Assembly: GCA_042691655.1 (NCBI GenBank)
Contig: CP170506.1
Span: 3,162,001-3,226,000, forward strand
DNA length: 64,000 bases
Direction of reading: 5' to 3'
From: UBA695 sp042691655
GTDB taxonomy: Bacteria > Verrucomicrobiota > Verrucomicrobiia > Chthoniobacterales > Chthoniobacteraceae
Part shown: positions 52,567 to 62,711 of the stretch, piece after piece
Layout of the letters: every line of letters starts with the position of its first letter
Position numbering within the stretch: position 1 is the stretch's first letter
Notes under the pieces: model-generated
Seen by the model: the letters and a program-made list of their open reading frames with translations, nothing else
Told to the model about the DNA's origin: nothing
Database searches by the model: none
Translations under genes and position numbers: made by a program

Positions 52567-54330
52567 TTAGCTCACCCCCACCGCGAAAGGATCGTCCACC
52601 CCTTTCTTTTCTTCAATGGGCGTAAAATTCTCGGCTCGCCGCCTACCTTCCTCAATCTGCTCGGGCGTCAGCCGGGGGAGCAGCGCGCGCAGGTTGAACT
52701 CCGCCCGCTGCTTCGCTTCGGGTTCCCCATTGTGTTTGATCGCCAACGTGTACCATTTGTAGGCTTCCACTAGGTCGCGCTCAACGCCCTCTCCGGTATC
52801 CAGCGCGTAGCCATAGGCATTTTCGCCCCGCGAACACCCTTGAAGCGCGGAGAAACGCATCCATTCCGCCGCCTCTTTCGCGTTGATCTCGATCCCGTAA
52901 TCTCCCCGCATCCGCCAGATTCCATACTGGGCCTGCGCCATCGGCTCACCCCGTTCGGCAGCTTTGATCATCCACTCCAGCGCCTCTGCCTTTTTTTGGG
53001 GATCGGTAAAATATTTGATCAGGTGCATCGCGTGCTGCGACTGGGCCCGCAAACACCCGTTCGCGGCCGATTTGGCGCACCAGTTGGAGGCTGCCGTTAC
53101 GTCCTTTTCCACACCGTCCCCTTCAGAGTACGCAGCCGCTAAAAAATACTGCGACACCGCTTCCCCGGCCTCTGCCGCTTTGCGGAAATACTCAACCGCC
53201 CGGCTGGGGTCGCGCGGCACCTCTTTGCCAAGCCAGAAAATCTCCCCCAGGCAGGCCTCGGCCCGGTGGTTGCCCAAGTTCGCCGCCTTGCGGAGCCATT
53301 CGATGCTCGCAGCCACATCTTTTTTCACCCCCTCGCCATTGAAATACATGATCCCCAGGATCAGCTGCGCATGGGTATGCCCCCGCTCGGCGGCTTTGGC
53401 ATACCAGAGGGCCGCCTGGGCCATGTCTTTATCCACGCCCAGGCCCTCCTGGTAGGCCCGGGCCAGGTAATCCTGGGCGATGGCATCCCCTTTCTCCGCC
53501 GATTCGCGAAAATACTTCACCGCCAACTCCTTGTCCGTCAGCACGCCCTCGCCCATCCAGTAGCGGACCCCCAGATTGGTCTGAGCAGGGAGTGCCCCTC
53601 CCGCGGTCGCCTTGCGCGTCCAAGCCACGGCGAGCTCCGTGTTTTTGGCAACCGCGCCATGGCCAGCGCCGTAGTAGTCGGCCAGTGTCTGCATGGCCTG
53701 AACTTTGCCGTGCTTCGCCGCCCGCTCCAGCCACTTCATTTCTTCGATCTCGTCTTTTTCCACTCCATTACCGGAGCGATAAACAACTGAGAGATTGAAC
53801 TCCGCGTCGGGCACTCCTTTTTCCGCCGCCTTGCGCAACCATTCAACCGCCTCCCGGGGGTTGCGGGTAAGTAAGAAGAATCCCAGGTTGTTTTGGGCTT
53901 TAGGCGTTCCGGCCTCCGCGGCCTCGCGCAGCAAGCGCTCTCCTTTTTCAAGATCGCGCGGAATGAGCTTCCCCTCCACGAGCCACGTCCCCAGCACCCC
54001 CTTGGCATCGGCGTTTCCCGCGGCGATGGCCTGCTCCATGTAGCGGACGGCCAATCTTGAATTTTGCGGGATCTGCTTGCCCTCCCAGTAATACAGCCCG
54101 GCCACAAATTGCGCCTGGGCGTCCCCGTTTTCTGCGCGCTTGAGAATCATTTCGGCTTCTATGGAGCGCGGCGAGGCGGGCCGGGGTGCGGCGTCATCTC
54201 CGGGAATGGAAATCGAGACACACGAACCGGTGCTCAGGGGCGTGGACCCAGGCGGCAACAACGGCTCGCCAAACGCCACGGCCCAGGGCCAGGCGCAAAC
54301 GAGGATTACGAGGAGCTTCCAGCAACGCAT
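52567..54330 (-). CDS. Sel1-repeat (TPR-like) exported protein
   Basis: 587 residues with signal peptide (MRCWKLLVILVCAWPWAVAFG) and about a dozen Sel1-like repeats of 36 residues. Recognisable units include AQFVAGLYYWEGKQIPQNSRLAVRYMEQAIAAGN, AQTNLGVRYWMGEGV, AQDYLARAYQEGLGVDKDMAQAALWYAKAAERG and AQLILGIMYFNGEGVKKDVAASIEWLRKAANLGN. The C-terminal tail (TPEQIEEGRRRAENF) is helical. The family mediates protein-protein contacts; a specific partner is unknown. It lies between recF and thiC on the same strand, with no functional link to either. Confidence 0.92.
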   Translation of the reverse strand: MRCWKLLVILVCAWPWAVAFGEPLLPPGSTPLSTGSCVSISIPGDDAAPRPASPRSIEAEMILKRAENGDAQAQFVAGLYYWEGKQIPQNSRLAVRYMEQAIAAGNADAKGVLGTWLVEGKLIPRDLEKGERLLREAAEAGTPKAQNNLGFFLLTRNPREAVEWLRKAAEKGVPDAEFNLSVVYRSGNGVEKDEIEEMKWLERAAKHGKVQAMQTLADYYGAGHGAVAKNTELAVAWTRKATAGGALPAQTNLGVRYWMGEGVLTDKELAVKYFRESAEKGDAIAQDYLARAYQEGLGVDKDMAQAALWYAKAAERGHTHAQLILGIMYFNGEGVKKDVAASIEWLRKAANLGNHRAEACLGEIFWLGKEVPRDPSRAVEYFRKAAEAGEAVSQYFLAAAYSEGDGVEKDVTAASNWCAKSAANGCLRAQSQHAMHLIKYFTDPQKKAEALEWMIKAAERGEPMAQAQYGIWRMRGDYGIEINAKEAAEWMRFSALQGCSRGENAYGYALDTGEGVERDLVEAYKWYTLAIKHNGEPEAKQRAEFNLRALLPRLTPEQIEEGRRRAENFTPIEEKKGVDDPFAVGVS

Positions 54331-54368
54331 AGCGGCGGATTAAAGCAGCCGCCACGGCGTTTTTCCAG

Positions 54369-56315
<1,947 letters not shown>

Positions 56316-56318
56316 AAC

Positions 56319-56351
56319 AAAAAAAAACCACGTCGGCGAGCGGCGACATGG
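56319..56351 (-). terminator. Transcription terminator hairpin of the thiC riboswitch
   Basis: On the minus strand CCATGTCG pairs with CGACGTGG (one U-G wobble) and is followed by nine Ts that end 3 bases before the thiC ATG. This is the likely expression platform: termination with TPP bound, read-through without. Confidence 0.8.
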
Positions 56352-56365
56352 CTGAGCGTGCTTGG

Positions 56366-56480
56366 CTTTGCTCCCTTCGGCGGCATGATCCGCATCAGGT
56401 TCAAAGGGTCTGCCGCGGGGCGCTTATTTTGGGGTCAGCGCCCTGCGTACACTCTCAGCCCATGGGGCTCCCCTGTCGTT
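56366..56480 (-). promoter_or_regulatory. TPP (THI-box) riboswitch upstream of thiC
   Basis: On the minus strand the THI-box core is visible: CGACAGGGGAGCC..., GGGCTGAGAG, then ACCCTTTGAACCTGAT, GCGGATCATGCCGCCGAAGG and GAGCAAAG. The CTGAGA and ACCTGAT segments are the conserved TPP-contact loops. It ends about 50 bp before thiC, with a terminator hairpin in between. Confidence 0.95.
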
Positions 56481-56565
56481 AGCCATGATAGAGCAAAATA
56501 AGGGGCCGTCCAGCCCGGATGCGAGGGCCGAATTCTCCATCGCAAGCGTTAACCAGAGAACGTCT

Positions 56566-57078
56566 ATGAAACTACTGTCACTCAAAATCAACTCGCTGTC
56601 CGATGTATTCATCCAGGAGTTGCGCGATATTTACAGCGCCGAGAACCAGCTCGTGGACGCGCTGCCGAAGATGGCCGACGCGGCTTCTTCCCTGGAACTC
56701 AAGGACGGCTTCGAGGAGCACCTGGACCAGACCAAAGAGCACGTGGCCCGCCTGGAGCGAATTTTCGAGGGCCTCGGCATCGATCCCGGCGGCGAAAGCT
56801 GCGAAGCCATGGAGGGGCTGGTGAGCGAAGGCAAGGACTACATCGGCGCCGAGGGCGACCCGGACTCGCGCGACGCGGGCCTCATCGCCATCGCGCAAAA
56901 GGTGGAGCACTACGAAATCTCCGCCTACGGCACGCTGCGGGCCCTGGCGCTGCATCTCGACAACGCCTCCGCCGCCGAACTCCTTGAGCAGACGCTCGAC
57001 GAGGAGGCGAAAACCGACCACAAGCTAACGGTCATTGCCGAGCGCATCTTGCGGGCCGGGCCGAACCGGGCCGAATAG
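56566..57078 (+). CDS. Ferritin-like DUF892 protein (YciE/YciF type)
   Basis: 170 residues with the DUF892 ferritin-like four-helix pattern: SLSDVFIQELRDIYSAENQLVDALPKMADAASSLELKDGFEEHLDQTKEHVARLE, then EGLVSEGKDYI, and KVEHYEISAYGTLRALAL with metal-binding Glu/His residues, ending LDEEAKTDHKLTVIAE. E. coli YciE/YciF homologues are stress-induced. The start at 56566 (MKLLSLKINSL) matches others. It heads the co-directional stress-type gene set; divergent from thiC. Confidence 0.9.
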   Translation: MKLLSLKINSLSDVFIQELRDIYSAENQLVDALPKMADAASSLELKDGFEEHLDQTKEHVARLERIFEGLGIDPGGESCEAMEGLVSEGKDYIGAEGDPDSRDAGLIAIAQKVEHYEISAYGTLRALALHLDNASAAELLEQTLDEEAKTDHKLTVIAERILRAGPNRAE

Positions 57079-57181
57079 CCCCCCCCAGCCGTTTTCACAG
57101 GTGATTTGACGCGGTCGAGCCTTGTACTCGGTCGCGCCATTCTTTTATCCTTGGGGCCCCTCGGTTTTAACTCCCGCCATC

Positions 57182-58129
57182 ATGAGCCCCAGTTTTTCCC
57201 CAACCCCCGCGCCCGAAACCCGCAACGGCATCCCCTATCGCCCCCTCGGGCGCACCGGCGAACAAGTCTCCCTGATCGGCCTCGGCGGCTTCCACCTCGG
57301 CATGCAGGCGACGACCGAGGAGGAGAGCATCCGCATCATCCGCAAGGGGCTCGACGAGGGCTTAAACTTTCTCGACAACGCCTGGGACTACAACAACGGC
57401 GTCTCCGAGCTCCGCATGGGCAAGGCGCTCCGCGACGGCTACCGCGCCAAGGCGTTCCTGATGACCAAAATCGACGGCCGCACCAAGGCGAGCGCGGCGG
57501 CGCAGATCGAGGAATCGCTGCGGCGGCTCCAGACCGATTGCGTGGACTTGATGCAGTTCCATGAAGTGATCCACCCGGACGACCCGGAGCGGATCTTCGC
57601 CCCCGGCGGGGCGCTGGAGGCGGTGCTGGAAGCCCGGCAAGCCGGAAAGCTGCGCTTCATCGGCTTCACCGGCCATAAGAGCCCCGAGGTGCTCCTGCTG
57701 ATGCTCCAGAGGGCGGCCCAGAGCGGTTTCAGCTTCGATACTGCGCAGCTGCCCCTCAACGTCATGGACGCCCATTTTCACAGCTTTGAGCAGCTTGTGC
57801 TGCCGGAGCTGGTGAAGGACGGCGTGGGCGTGCTCGGGATGAAGGCGATGGGCGATCCCTTCATCCTGGAGTGCCAGGCGGTGACGGCTCCGGAGTGTCT
57901 GCGTTACGCGATGAGCCTGCCCGTGAGCACGCTCGTCACCGGCTGCGAAAAGCTCCCCATTCTCGACCAAGCCCTGGAAGCGGCCAGGACCTTCGCGCCG
58001 CTCAGTGCGCAGGAACGGGCCGCGCTCCTGGAAAGGACGAGACCGCACGCGGGGGAAGGCCGCTTCGAGCGTTACAAAACCACCCACCATTTCGACTCCA
58101 CCGTGGCCCATCCGGAGTGGCTGGGATAG
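57182..58129 (+). CDS. Aldo/keto reductase
   Basis: 315-residue NADPH-dependent oxidoreductase. Catalytic tetrad candidates: Asp and Tyr in FLDNAWDYNNGVSELRMGKAL, Lys in FLMTKIDGR, His in VDLMQFHEV. The N-terminus has PYRPLGRTGEQVSLIGLGGFHLG and a late VGVLGMKAMGDP. It lacks the ferredoxin-like C-terminal cluster seen in some relatives. The start at 57182 was chosen because it gives a normal N-terminus after a short proline-rich stretch (MSPSFSPTPAPE). Substrate not assignable. It follows the DUF892 gene. Confidence 0.92.
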   Translation: MSPSFSPTPAPETRNGIPYRPLGRTGEQVSLIGLGGFHLGMQATTEEESIRIIRKGLDEGLNFLDNAWDYNNGVSELRMGKALRDGYRAKAFLMTKIDGRTKASAAAQIEESLRRLQTDCVDLMQFHEVIHPDDPERIFAPGGALEAVLEARQAGKLRFIGFTGHKSPEVLLLMLQRAAQSGFSFDTAQLPLNVMDAHFHSFEQLVLPELVKDGVGVLGMKAMGDPFILECQAVTAPECLRYAMSLPVSTLVTGCEKLPILDQALEAARTFAPLSAQERAALLERTRPHAGEGRFERYKTTHHFDSTVAHPEWLG

Positions 58130-58171
58130 GAGCAAACAGCCACCGCTCGTCATCCGCCCGAAACATCGGCG

Positions 58172-58762
58172 ATGAACGAAAAGCTTCTCAACAAACGGGT
58201 GGCCATCCTGGCCACGGACGGCGTGGAACAGTCCGAGATCGAAAAACCGCTCGAAGCACTGGAGGACGCGGGGGCAATCCCCGTGGTGGTGTCGCTCCGC
58301 GCGGGCGTGATCCAGAGCATGAAACACGCGGAAAAGGGGGAGGAATTCGAGGTCAACGAAACCCTCGACCACGCCAAGGTGGGGGACTTCGACGCGCTGG
58401 TCCTCCCAGGCGGGCTGATCAACCCGGATACGCTGCGCTCGACCCGCCGGGCCGTTGATTTCGTGCGCGGGTTCGCCGAGCAGGGCAAGCCGATCGCGGC
58501 CATCTGCCACGGCCCCTGGCTCTTGATCGAAGCAGGCATCGCCCACGGGCGGCGGCTCACCTCGTGGCCCGCCATCCAGACGGACATTCGCAACGCGGGC
58601 GGCGAATGGGTCGACGAGCCGGTGGTGGTCGACCGCGGCCTGGTGACGAGCCGCTACCCGGCAGACCTTGAGGCCTTTAACGAGAAAATGATCGAGGAAA
58701 TCGCCGAAGGCTACCACGCGCTCATGTCAGCCAAGCTGGGCGAACGGTCCCGGGTGATCTAG
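58172..58762 (+). CDS. DJ-1/PfpI family protein
   Basis: 196-residue flavodoxin-like protein. The nucleophile Cys is in AAICHGPWLLIEAGIAHGRRLTSWP and the conserved Glu lies in DGVEQSEIEKP. It matches the PfpI/YhbO branch, which includes stress-protective deglycase/protease-like proteins; actual activities are debated. It lies 42 bp after the aldo/keto reductase and 13 bp before sixA, so the three may be co-expressed. Confidence 0.92.
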   Translation: MNEKLLNKRVAILATDGVEQSEIEKPLEALEDAGAIPVVVSLRAGVIQSMKHAEKGEEFEVNETLDHAKVGDFDALVLPGGLINPDTLRSTRRAVDFVRGFAEQGKPIAAICHGPWLLIEAGIAHGRRLTSWPAIQTDIRNAGGEWVDEPVVVDRGLVTSRYPADLEAFNEKMIEEIAEGYHALMSAKLGERSRVI

Positions 58763-58775
58763 AATTCCAAACTTC

Positions 58776-59231
58776 ATGCGGCTTTATTTTCTCAGACACG
58801 GCGCGGCCGACTGGCCGGACTGGCCGGGCGCGGACGACGACCGCCCCTTGAATGCAGAGGGAGCCAGGCAGGCACGGCTCATAGCGGAGGGGCTGCGCCG
58901 GATGCACGCCATCCCGGACCTGATCCTCACCAGCCCCCTCCTGCGTGCCTTCCAAACGGCCGGAATCGTCGCGGACGAACTCGGCGTACGCCAGAGCGAC
59001 GACCCAGCCCTTGCCCCCGGCTGCACCCCCAAGAAATTGTGGCATCTGCTGGAGCGCCACCCCCTGAAAAACGTGATGCTGGTAGGGCACGAGCCAGATT
59101 TCAGCCATTTAATCGAATCGCTCACCGGCGCGCGCGTGAAGCTTGCCAAAACCGGCGTGGCCCTGGTCGATCTGGAAACCGGGAAACTACTCTGGCTCTT
59201 CCCCCCGAAGGTCCTCGGGACAGCCTCCTAA
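58776..59231 (+). CDS. sixA: Phosphohistidine phosphatase SixA
   Basis: 151-residue histidine-phosphatase superfamily member with the RHG motif at 7-9 (LYFLRHGAADWP), the second His in LVGHEPDFSHLIESL, and an Arg in TSPLLRAFQTA. SixA removes phosphate from His in HPt/phosphorelay or PTS proteins (established for E. coli). No HPt domain protein in the window; a hybrid histidine kinase is at the far right end. 13 bp after the DJ-1 gene. Confidence 0.9.
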   Translation: MRLYFLRHGAADWPDWPGADDDRPLNAEGARQARLIAEGLRRMHAIPDLILTSPLLRAFQTAGIVADELGVRQSDDPALAPGCTPKKLWHLLERHPLKNVMLVGHEPDFSHLIESLTGARVKLAKTGVALVDLETGKLLWLFPPKVLGTAS

Positions 59232-59243
59232 CCCGTATTCCCC

Positions 59244-59279
59244 CCTCCGTGTCCTCCGTGCTCTCCGTGTCCTCTGTGA
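59244..59279. repeat. CACAGAGG-family repeat (copy 5)
   Basis: CCTCCGTGTCCTCCGTGCTC plus TCCGTGTCCTCTGTG: a tandem-like string of CTCCGTG/CTCTGTG units. It follows sixA in the 263-bp gap to the YkgJ-type gene. The rest of that gap shows no ORF or strong structure. Confidence 0.75.
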
Positions 59280-59494
59280 TAATCCCCACCCCACAGGAAA
59301 AAAAGCGCGGAGCCCGACCGGCCTCCCTGCTCTCCCCTTTCCGGTCAGGCCCCGCACCCTTGATATCGCCAAGCGTTCTTTGTGCGGTCTCGGAAGTTCC
59401 TGCCGATTCGCGACTTACCGCAAATTGCCCGGTTTAATAAATGTTTTTTCTTTGCGCGGGCGGCCGGTTCGGGCGACTCTCTTCTCTGTAAACG

Positions 59495-59818
59495 ATGAGC
59501 GCGCGAATCCAATACCTTTGCCAACGATGCGGAGCCTGCTGCCGCATCCCCGGCTTTGTGCGGATAACGGAAACGGAGATTCCCCGCATCGCGGCGTTTT
59601 TGGAGCTGGCGGAAGATGATTTCATCCAACGCTTTACCCGGCTCACCCCCCAGCGCGGCGGCCTCGCGCTCATCGACAAACCCGGCGGCGAGTGCTTTTT
59701 CCTGGAAGGGAACACCTGCCGCCTTCAAGCCGCAAAACCGGCCCAGTGCGTTGGATTCCCCAACACCTGGAACACCCCCGGCTGGGAAAAAACCTGCCGG
59801 GCCATCCCGCTTACTTGA
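59495..59818 (+). CDS. YkgJ-family cysteine cluster protein
   Basis: 107 residues with the YkgJ/CxxCxxCC pattern at 9-16 (CQRCGACC), a second set ECFFLEGNTCRLQAAKPAQC, and a further Cys in WEKTCRAIPLT. Such proteins bind an iron-sulphur or zinc cluster; function is not assigned. It precedes the HAD phosphatase gene, with only 3 bases between the stop and the ATG at 59822, so they are surely co-transcribed. Confidence 0.88.
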   Translation: MSARIQYLCQRCGACCRIPGFVRITETEIPRIAAFLELAEDDFIQRFTRLTPQRGGLALIDKPGGECFFLEGNTCRLQAAKPAQCVGFPNTWNTPGWEKTCRAIPLT

Positions 59819-59821
59819 TTG

Positions 59822-60415
59822 ATGAACTTACAAATTCCCGAAGGTGACTTCGAAGGCTACGTTTTCGACTGCGACGGCACCCTCGCCGACACCATGCCGC
59901 TCCACTACGAAGCCTGGCTTGCCACGCTCAAGCCCCATGGCGTCGATCTCTTCCCCGAGCCCTATTTCTACGAACTGGGCGGCGTCCCCTCGGTGGAGAT
60001 CGTCCGGCTCCTCAACGAGCGCAACGGCCTCAGCCTGGACCCCGACCAGATCGTCGAGCAAAAGGAAGCCACCTACATCAGCCTGCTGGGCAAGGCCACG
60101 CCGATCCAGCCCGTGGTCGATTTCGCCAAAACACTCCGCGATGCGGGCAAACCCATCGCCGTCGCCTCCGGCGGGCACCACGCCATCATCCGGGGCACGC
60201 TCACCGCGCTGGGCATCTTTGATTGGTTCGACGCCATCGTCGGCGTGGAGGACTACGTTAACGGCAAACCGGCTCCCGATCCCTTCCTCGCCGCCGCCTG
60301 CAAGCTCGGGGTGGACCCGAAGCGCTGCCTGGCCTTCGAGGATTCCGATGTGGGCATTCAATCCGCCTCCTCAGCCGGAATGGCCACCGTCCAAGTGCCC
60401 GATCCGCGCGCGTAA
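59822..60415 (+). CDS. HAD-superfamily phosphatase/beta-phosphoglucomutase-like
   Basis: 197 residues. Motif I FDCDGTLADT (Asp16, Asp18), cap domain with HYEAWLATLKPHG, motif II AVASGG, motif III/IV GKPAPDPFLAA and AFEDSDVGIQSASSAGM. It fits the subfamily IA (PGMB-like) with a small cap. Substrate unassigned: sugar-phosphate phosphatase is the common activity. ATG 59822 preferred to the TTG just before. Downstream of the YkgJ gene; followed after 42 bp by dapL. Confidence 0.9.
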   Translation: MNLQIPEGDFEGYVFDCDGTLADTMPLHYEAWLATLKPHGVDLFPEPYFYELGGVPSVEIVRLLNERNGLSLDPDQIVEQKEATYISLLGKATPIQPVVDFAKTLRDAGKPIAVASGGHHAIIRGTLTALGIFDWFDAIVGVEDYVNGKPAPDPFLAAACKLGVDPKRCLAFEDSDVGIQSASSAGMATVQVPDPRA

Positions 60416-60457
60416 ACTTGCCTTCCCAAAGAAAACCCGCTACTCGATTAAGCCGCG

Positions 60458-61699
60458 ATGGTTCAGCTCAACGATAATTACCTCAAACTGAAGGCCGGCT
60501 ATCTCTTTCCCGAGATTGGACGGCGCGTGAAAGTCTTTTGTGAAGCCAACCCCGAGGCCGCCAAGCGCGTGATCCGCTGCGGCATCGGCGACGTCACCGA
60601 GCCCCTGCCCCCCGCCGTGATTGCAGCCATGCACCACGCGGTGGACGAAATGGCGGCCCGCGAGACCTTCCGCGGCTACGGCCCCGAGCAGGGCTACGAA
60701 TTCCTGCGCCACGCCATCGCGCAGAATGACTACCGCGACCAGGGCATCGACGTCGCCGACGACGAAATCTTCGTCTCGGACGGCTCCAAGTGCGACTGCG
60801 GCAACATCCTGGACATCCTCGGAGCGGGCAACCGCCTCGGCATCACCGACCCCGTCTACCCCGTCTACGTCGATACCAACGTCATGGCCGGGCACACCGG
60901 CGAGGCCGACGAGAACGGCACCTACGAGGGCATCCACTACCTGCCCTGCAACGCGGGCAACGGCTTCGTACCGGACGTTCCCGCCAACTCCGCCGAGGCG
61001 CTCGACGTGGTTTACCTCTGCTTCCCGAACAACCCGACCGGCGCCACCGCCACGCGGGCCCAGCTCGAAGCGTGGGTCGCCTACGCGCTGAAAAACCACT
61101 CGCTGCTCCTCTTTGACGCCGCCTACGAGGCCTACATCTCCGAGCCCGGCGTGCCGCATTCCATTTACGAGATCCCGGGCGCGCGCGAATGCGCCATCGA
61201 GTTCCGGAGCTTCTCCAAAAACGGCGGCTTCACCGGCACCCGGTGCGGCTTCACCGTCGTCCCCAAGACGCTCCTGGCCTCCACCGCCTCGGGCGAATGC
61301 AAACCGCTCCATCCGCTCTGGAACCGCCGCATGAGCACCAAATTCAACGGCGTCAGCTACATCGTCCAGCGCGGCGCGGAGGCCATCTACTCGCCCGAGG
61401 GCAAGGCGCAAGTGCGCGCGCTCATCGACCACTACATGGGCAACGCCGCGATCCTGCGCACAGCGGCCAAGGAGGCGGGCCTGCCGGTCTTTGGCGGCGT
61501 CAACGCCCCGTACATCTGGGTCGGCACCCCGCGCGGCCTCACCAGCTGGGAACTTTTCGACGAAATGCTCACCAAAGCCAACGTCGTCATCACGCCCGGC
61601 AGCGGTTTCGGCGCAAAGGGCGAAGGCTACTTCCGCATCTCGGCCTTTAACAGCCGCGAGAACGTGGAAGAAGTCGCCCGCCGCATCGGGACACTGTAA
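60458..61699 (+). CDS. dapL: LL-diaminopimelate aminotransferase
   Basis: PLP enzyme converting tetrahydrodipicolinate directly to LL-DAP, bypassing DapC/D/E, for lysine and peptidoglycan. The 413 residues match family length. The Schiff-base Lys254 is in SFSKNGGFTGTRCGF; CFPNNPTGA and IRCGIGDVTEPLPPAVI are further landmarks. The DapL variant pathway occurs in Verrucomicrobia, Chlamydiae, cyanobacteria and plants, which supports the phylum call. Followed by a TCAGGAACT repeat and a hairpin terminator. Confidence 0.97.
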   Translation: MVQLNDNYLKLKAGYLFPEIGRRVKVFCEANPEAAKRVIRCGIGDVTEPLPPAVIAAMHHAVDEMAARETFRGYGPEQGYEFLRHAIAQNDYRDQGIDVADDEIFVSDGSKCDCGNILDILGAGNRLGITDPVYPVYVDTNVMAGHTGEADENGTYEGIHYLPCNAGNGFVPDVPANSAEALDVVYLCFPNNPTGATATRAQLEAWVAYALKNHSLLLFDAAYEAYISEPGVPHSIYEIPGARECAIEFRSFSKNGGFTGTRCGFTVVPKTLLASTASGECKPLHPLWNRRMSTKFNGVSYIVQRGAEAIYSPEGKAQVRALIDHYMGNAAILRTAAKEAGLPVFGGVNAPYIWVGTPRGLTSWELFDEMLTKANVVITPGSGFGAKGEGYFRISAFNSRENVEEVARRIGTL

Positions 61700-61718
61700 T
61701 ACCTAATCAAAAGATTTA

Positions 61719-61743
61719 TCAGGAACTCAGGAACTCAGGAAAG
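61719..61743. repeat. TCAGGAACT-family repeat (copy 8)
   Basis: TCAGGAACTCAGGAACTCAG plus GAAAG, the most regular tandem copy, 20 bp after dapL. Confidence 0.85.
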
Positions 61744-61772
61744 AGACAAACCGAAGTGACTGAATAATTATC

Positions 61773-61812
61773 GCTCGCTCCCCCTTCGCGCGGAAAGGGG
61801 GCGAGCTTTTCC
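61773..61812 (+). terminator. Hairpin terminator between dapL and xerD
   Basis: GCTCGCTCCCCCTT pairs with AAAGGGGGCGAGC (one bulge), followed by TTTTCC. It ends 6 bp before the xerD start, so it may be a leader hairpin of xerD as well. Confidence 0.7.
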
Positions 61813-61817
61813 TCCCC

Positions 61818-62711
61818 ATGGAAGAAGAGATCGAAGAGTTCATCCTCTACATGGCCACCGAGCGGGGGCAGTCGGCGAGCTATCAGTACATCGCGCGCAC
61901 CACGCTGGAGGGCTTCGCCAAGTGGCTGACCGAGGAAAAGCAGGTCACAGCCCTCACGGACGTCACCCCACAGCATCTTACTGAGTATCTCGGCCTTTGC
62001 AAACAGCGGGGGCTGGCCGCAGCGTCCGTCAAGCTCGTCGTGGTCGTCTTCCGCGTCTTCTTCCGCTTCCTGCAACAGCGCAAGCACATCCCGCGCGACA
62101 CCGCCGAATTTCTCCCCCTCCCCCGCATCGAGCAGCATCTGCCCGAGACGCTCAACGAATCGGAAGTCGAGCGCCTGCTGGAAGGGATCGACCTTACCGC
62201 CCTCCACGGCCTGCGCGACCGCGCCATGCTGGAGCTGCTCTACGCCAGTGGCCTGCGCGTCTCGGAGCTGGTCAACCTGCGCCTGGAGCACCTCGTCCTG
62301 GAGGAGCGGGTCATCCGCGTCACCGGCAAGGGGAACAAAACGCGCCTCGTGCCGATGGGCCAAAAGGCATGCGAGGCGCTCACCGCCTACCTGGAGCGGG
62401 AGCGGCCCAAGCTCGTCAAGCGCCGGACCAGCAGCGAGCTTTTCCTCTCCGCGCGTGGCGGTAAACTGACCCGGGTGCGCTGCTGGCAGATCATCAAGGC
62501 CCGGGCCGAGGTGGCGGGCCTGGGCGACAAAGACATCTACCCCCACCTGCTGCGGCATTCGTTTGCCACGCATCTATTGAGCAACGGCGCGGATCTCCGC
62601 ATGATCCAGGAAATGCTGGGCCACTCCGACATCTCCACCACGCAGATCTACACCCACGTCGACCAGCAGCAACTCCGGAGCATCCACCGGAAATTTCACC
62701 CGCGTGGCTGA
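61818..62711 (+). CDS. xerD: Tyrosine recombinase XerD
   Basis: Site-specific recombinase that resolves chromosome dimers at dif. The 297 residues have the N-terminal SAM-like core-binding domain (about 1-95) and catalytic domain with Arg147 (ASGLRVSEL), Lys171, His243 and Arg246 (HLLRHSFATHLL), His269 and Tyr278 (STTQIYTHV). All six catalytic positions are present. XerD-type over XerC is a judgement from general similarity. The start at 61818 immediately follows a terminator-like hairpin. Overlaps the convergent kinase gene by 16 bp. Confidence 0.93.
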   Translation: MEEEIEEFILYMATERGQSASYQYIARTTLEGFAKWLTEEKQVTALTDVTPQHLTEYLGLCKQRGLAAASVKLVVVVFRVFFRFLQQRKHIPRDTAEFLPLPRIEQHLPETLNESEVERLLEGIDLTALHGLRDRAMLELLYASGLRVSELVNLRLEHLVLEERVIRVTGKGNKTRLVPMGQKACEALTAYLERERPKLVKRRTSSELFLSARGGKLTRVRCWQIIKARAEVAGLGDKDIYPHLLRHSFATHLLSNGADLRMIQEMLGHSDISTTQIYTHVDQQQLRSIHRKFHPRG

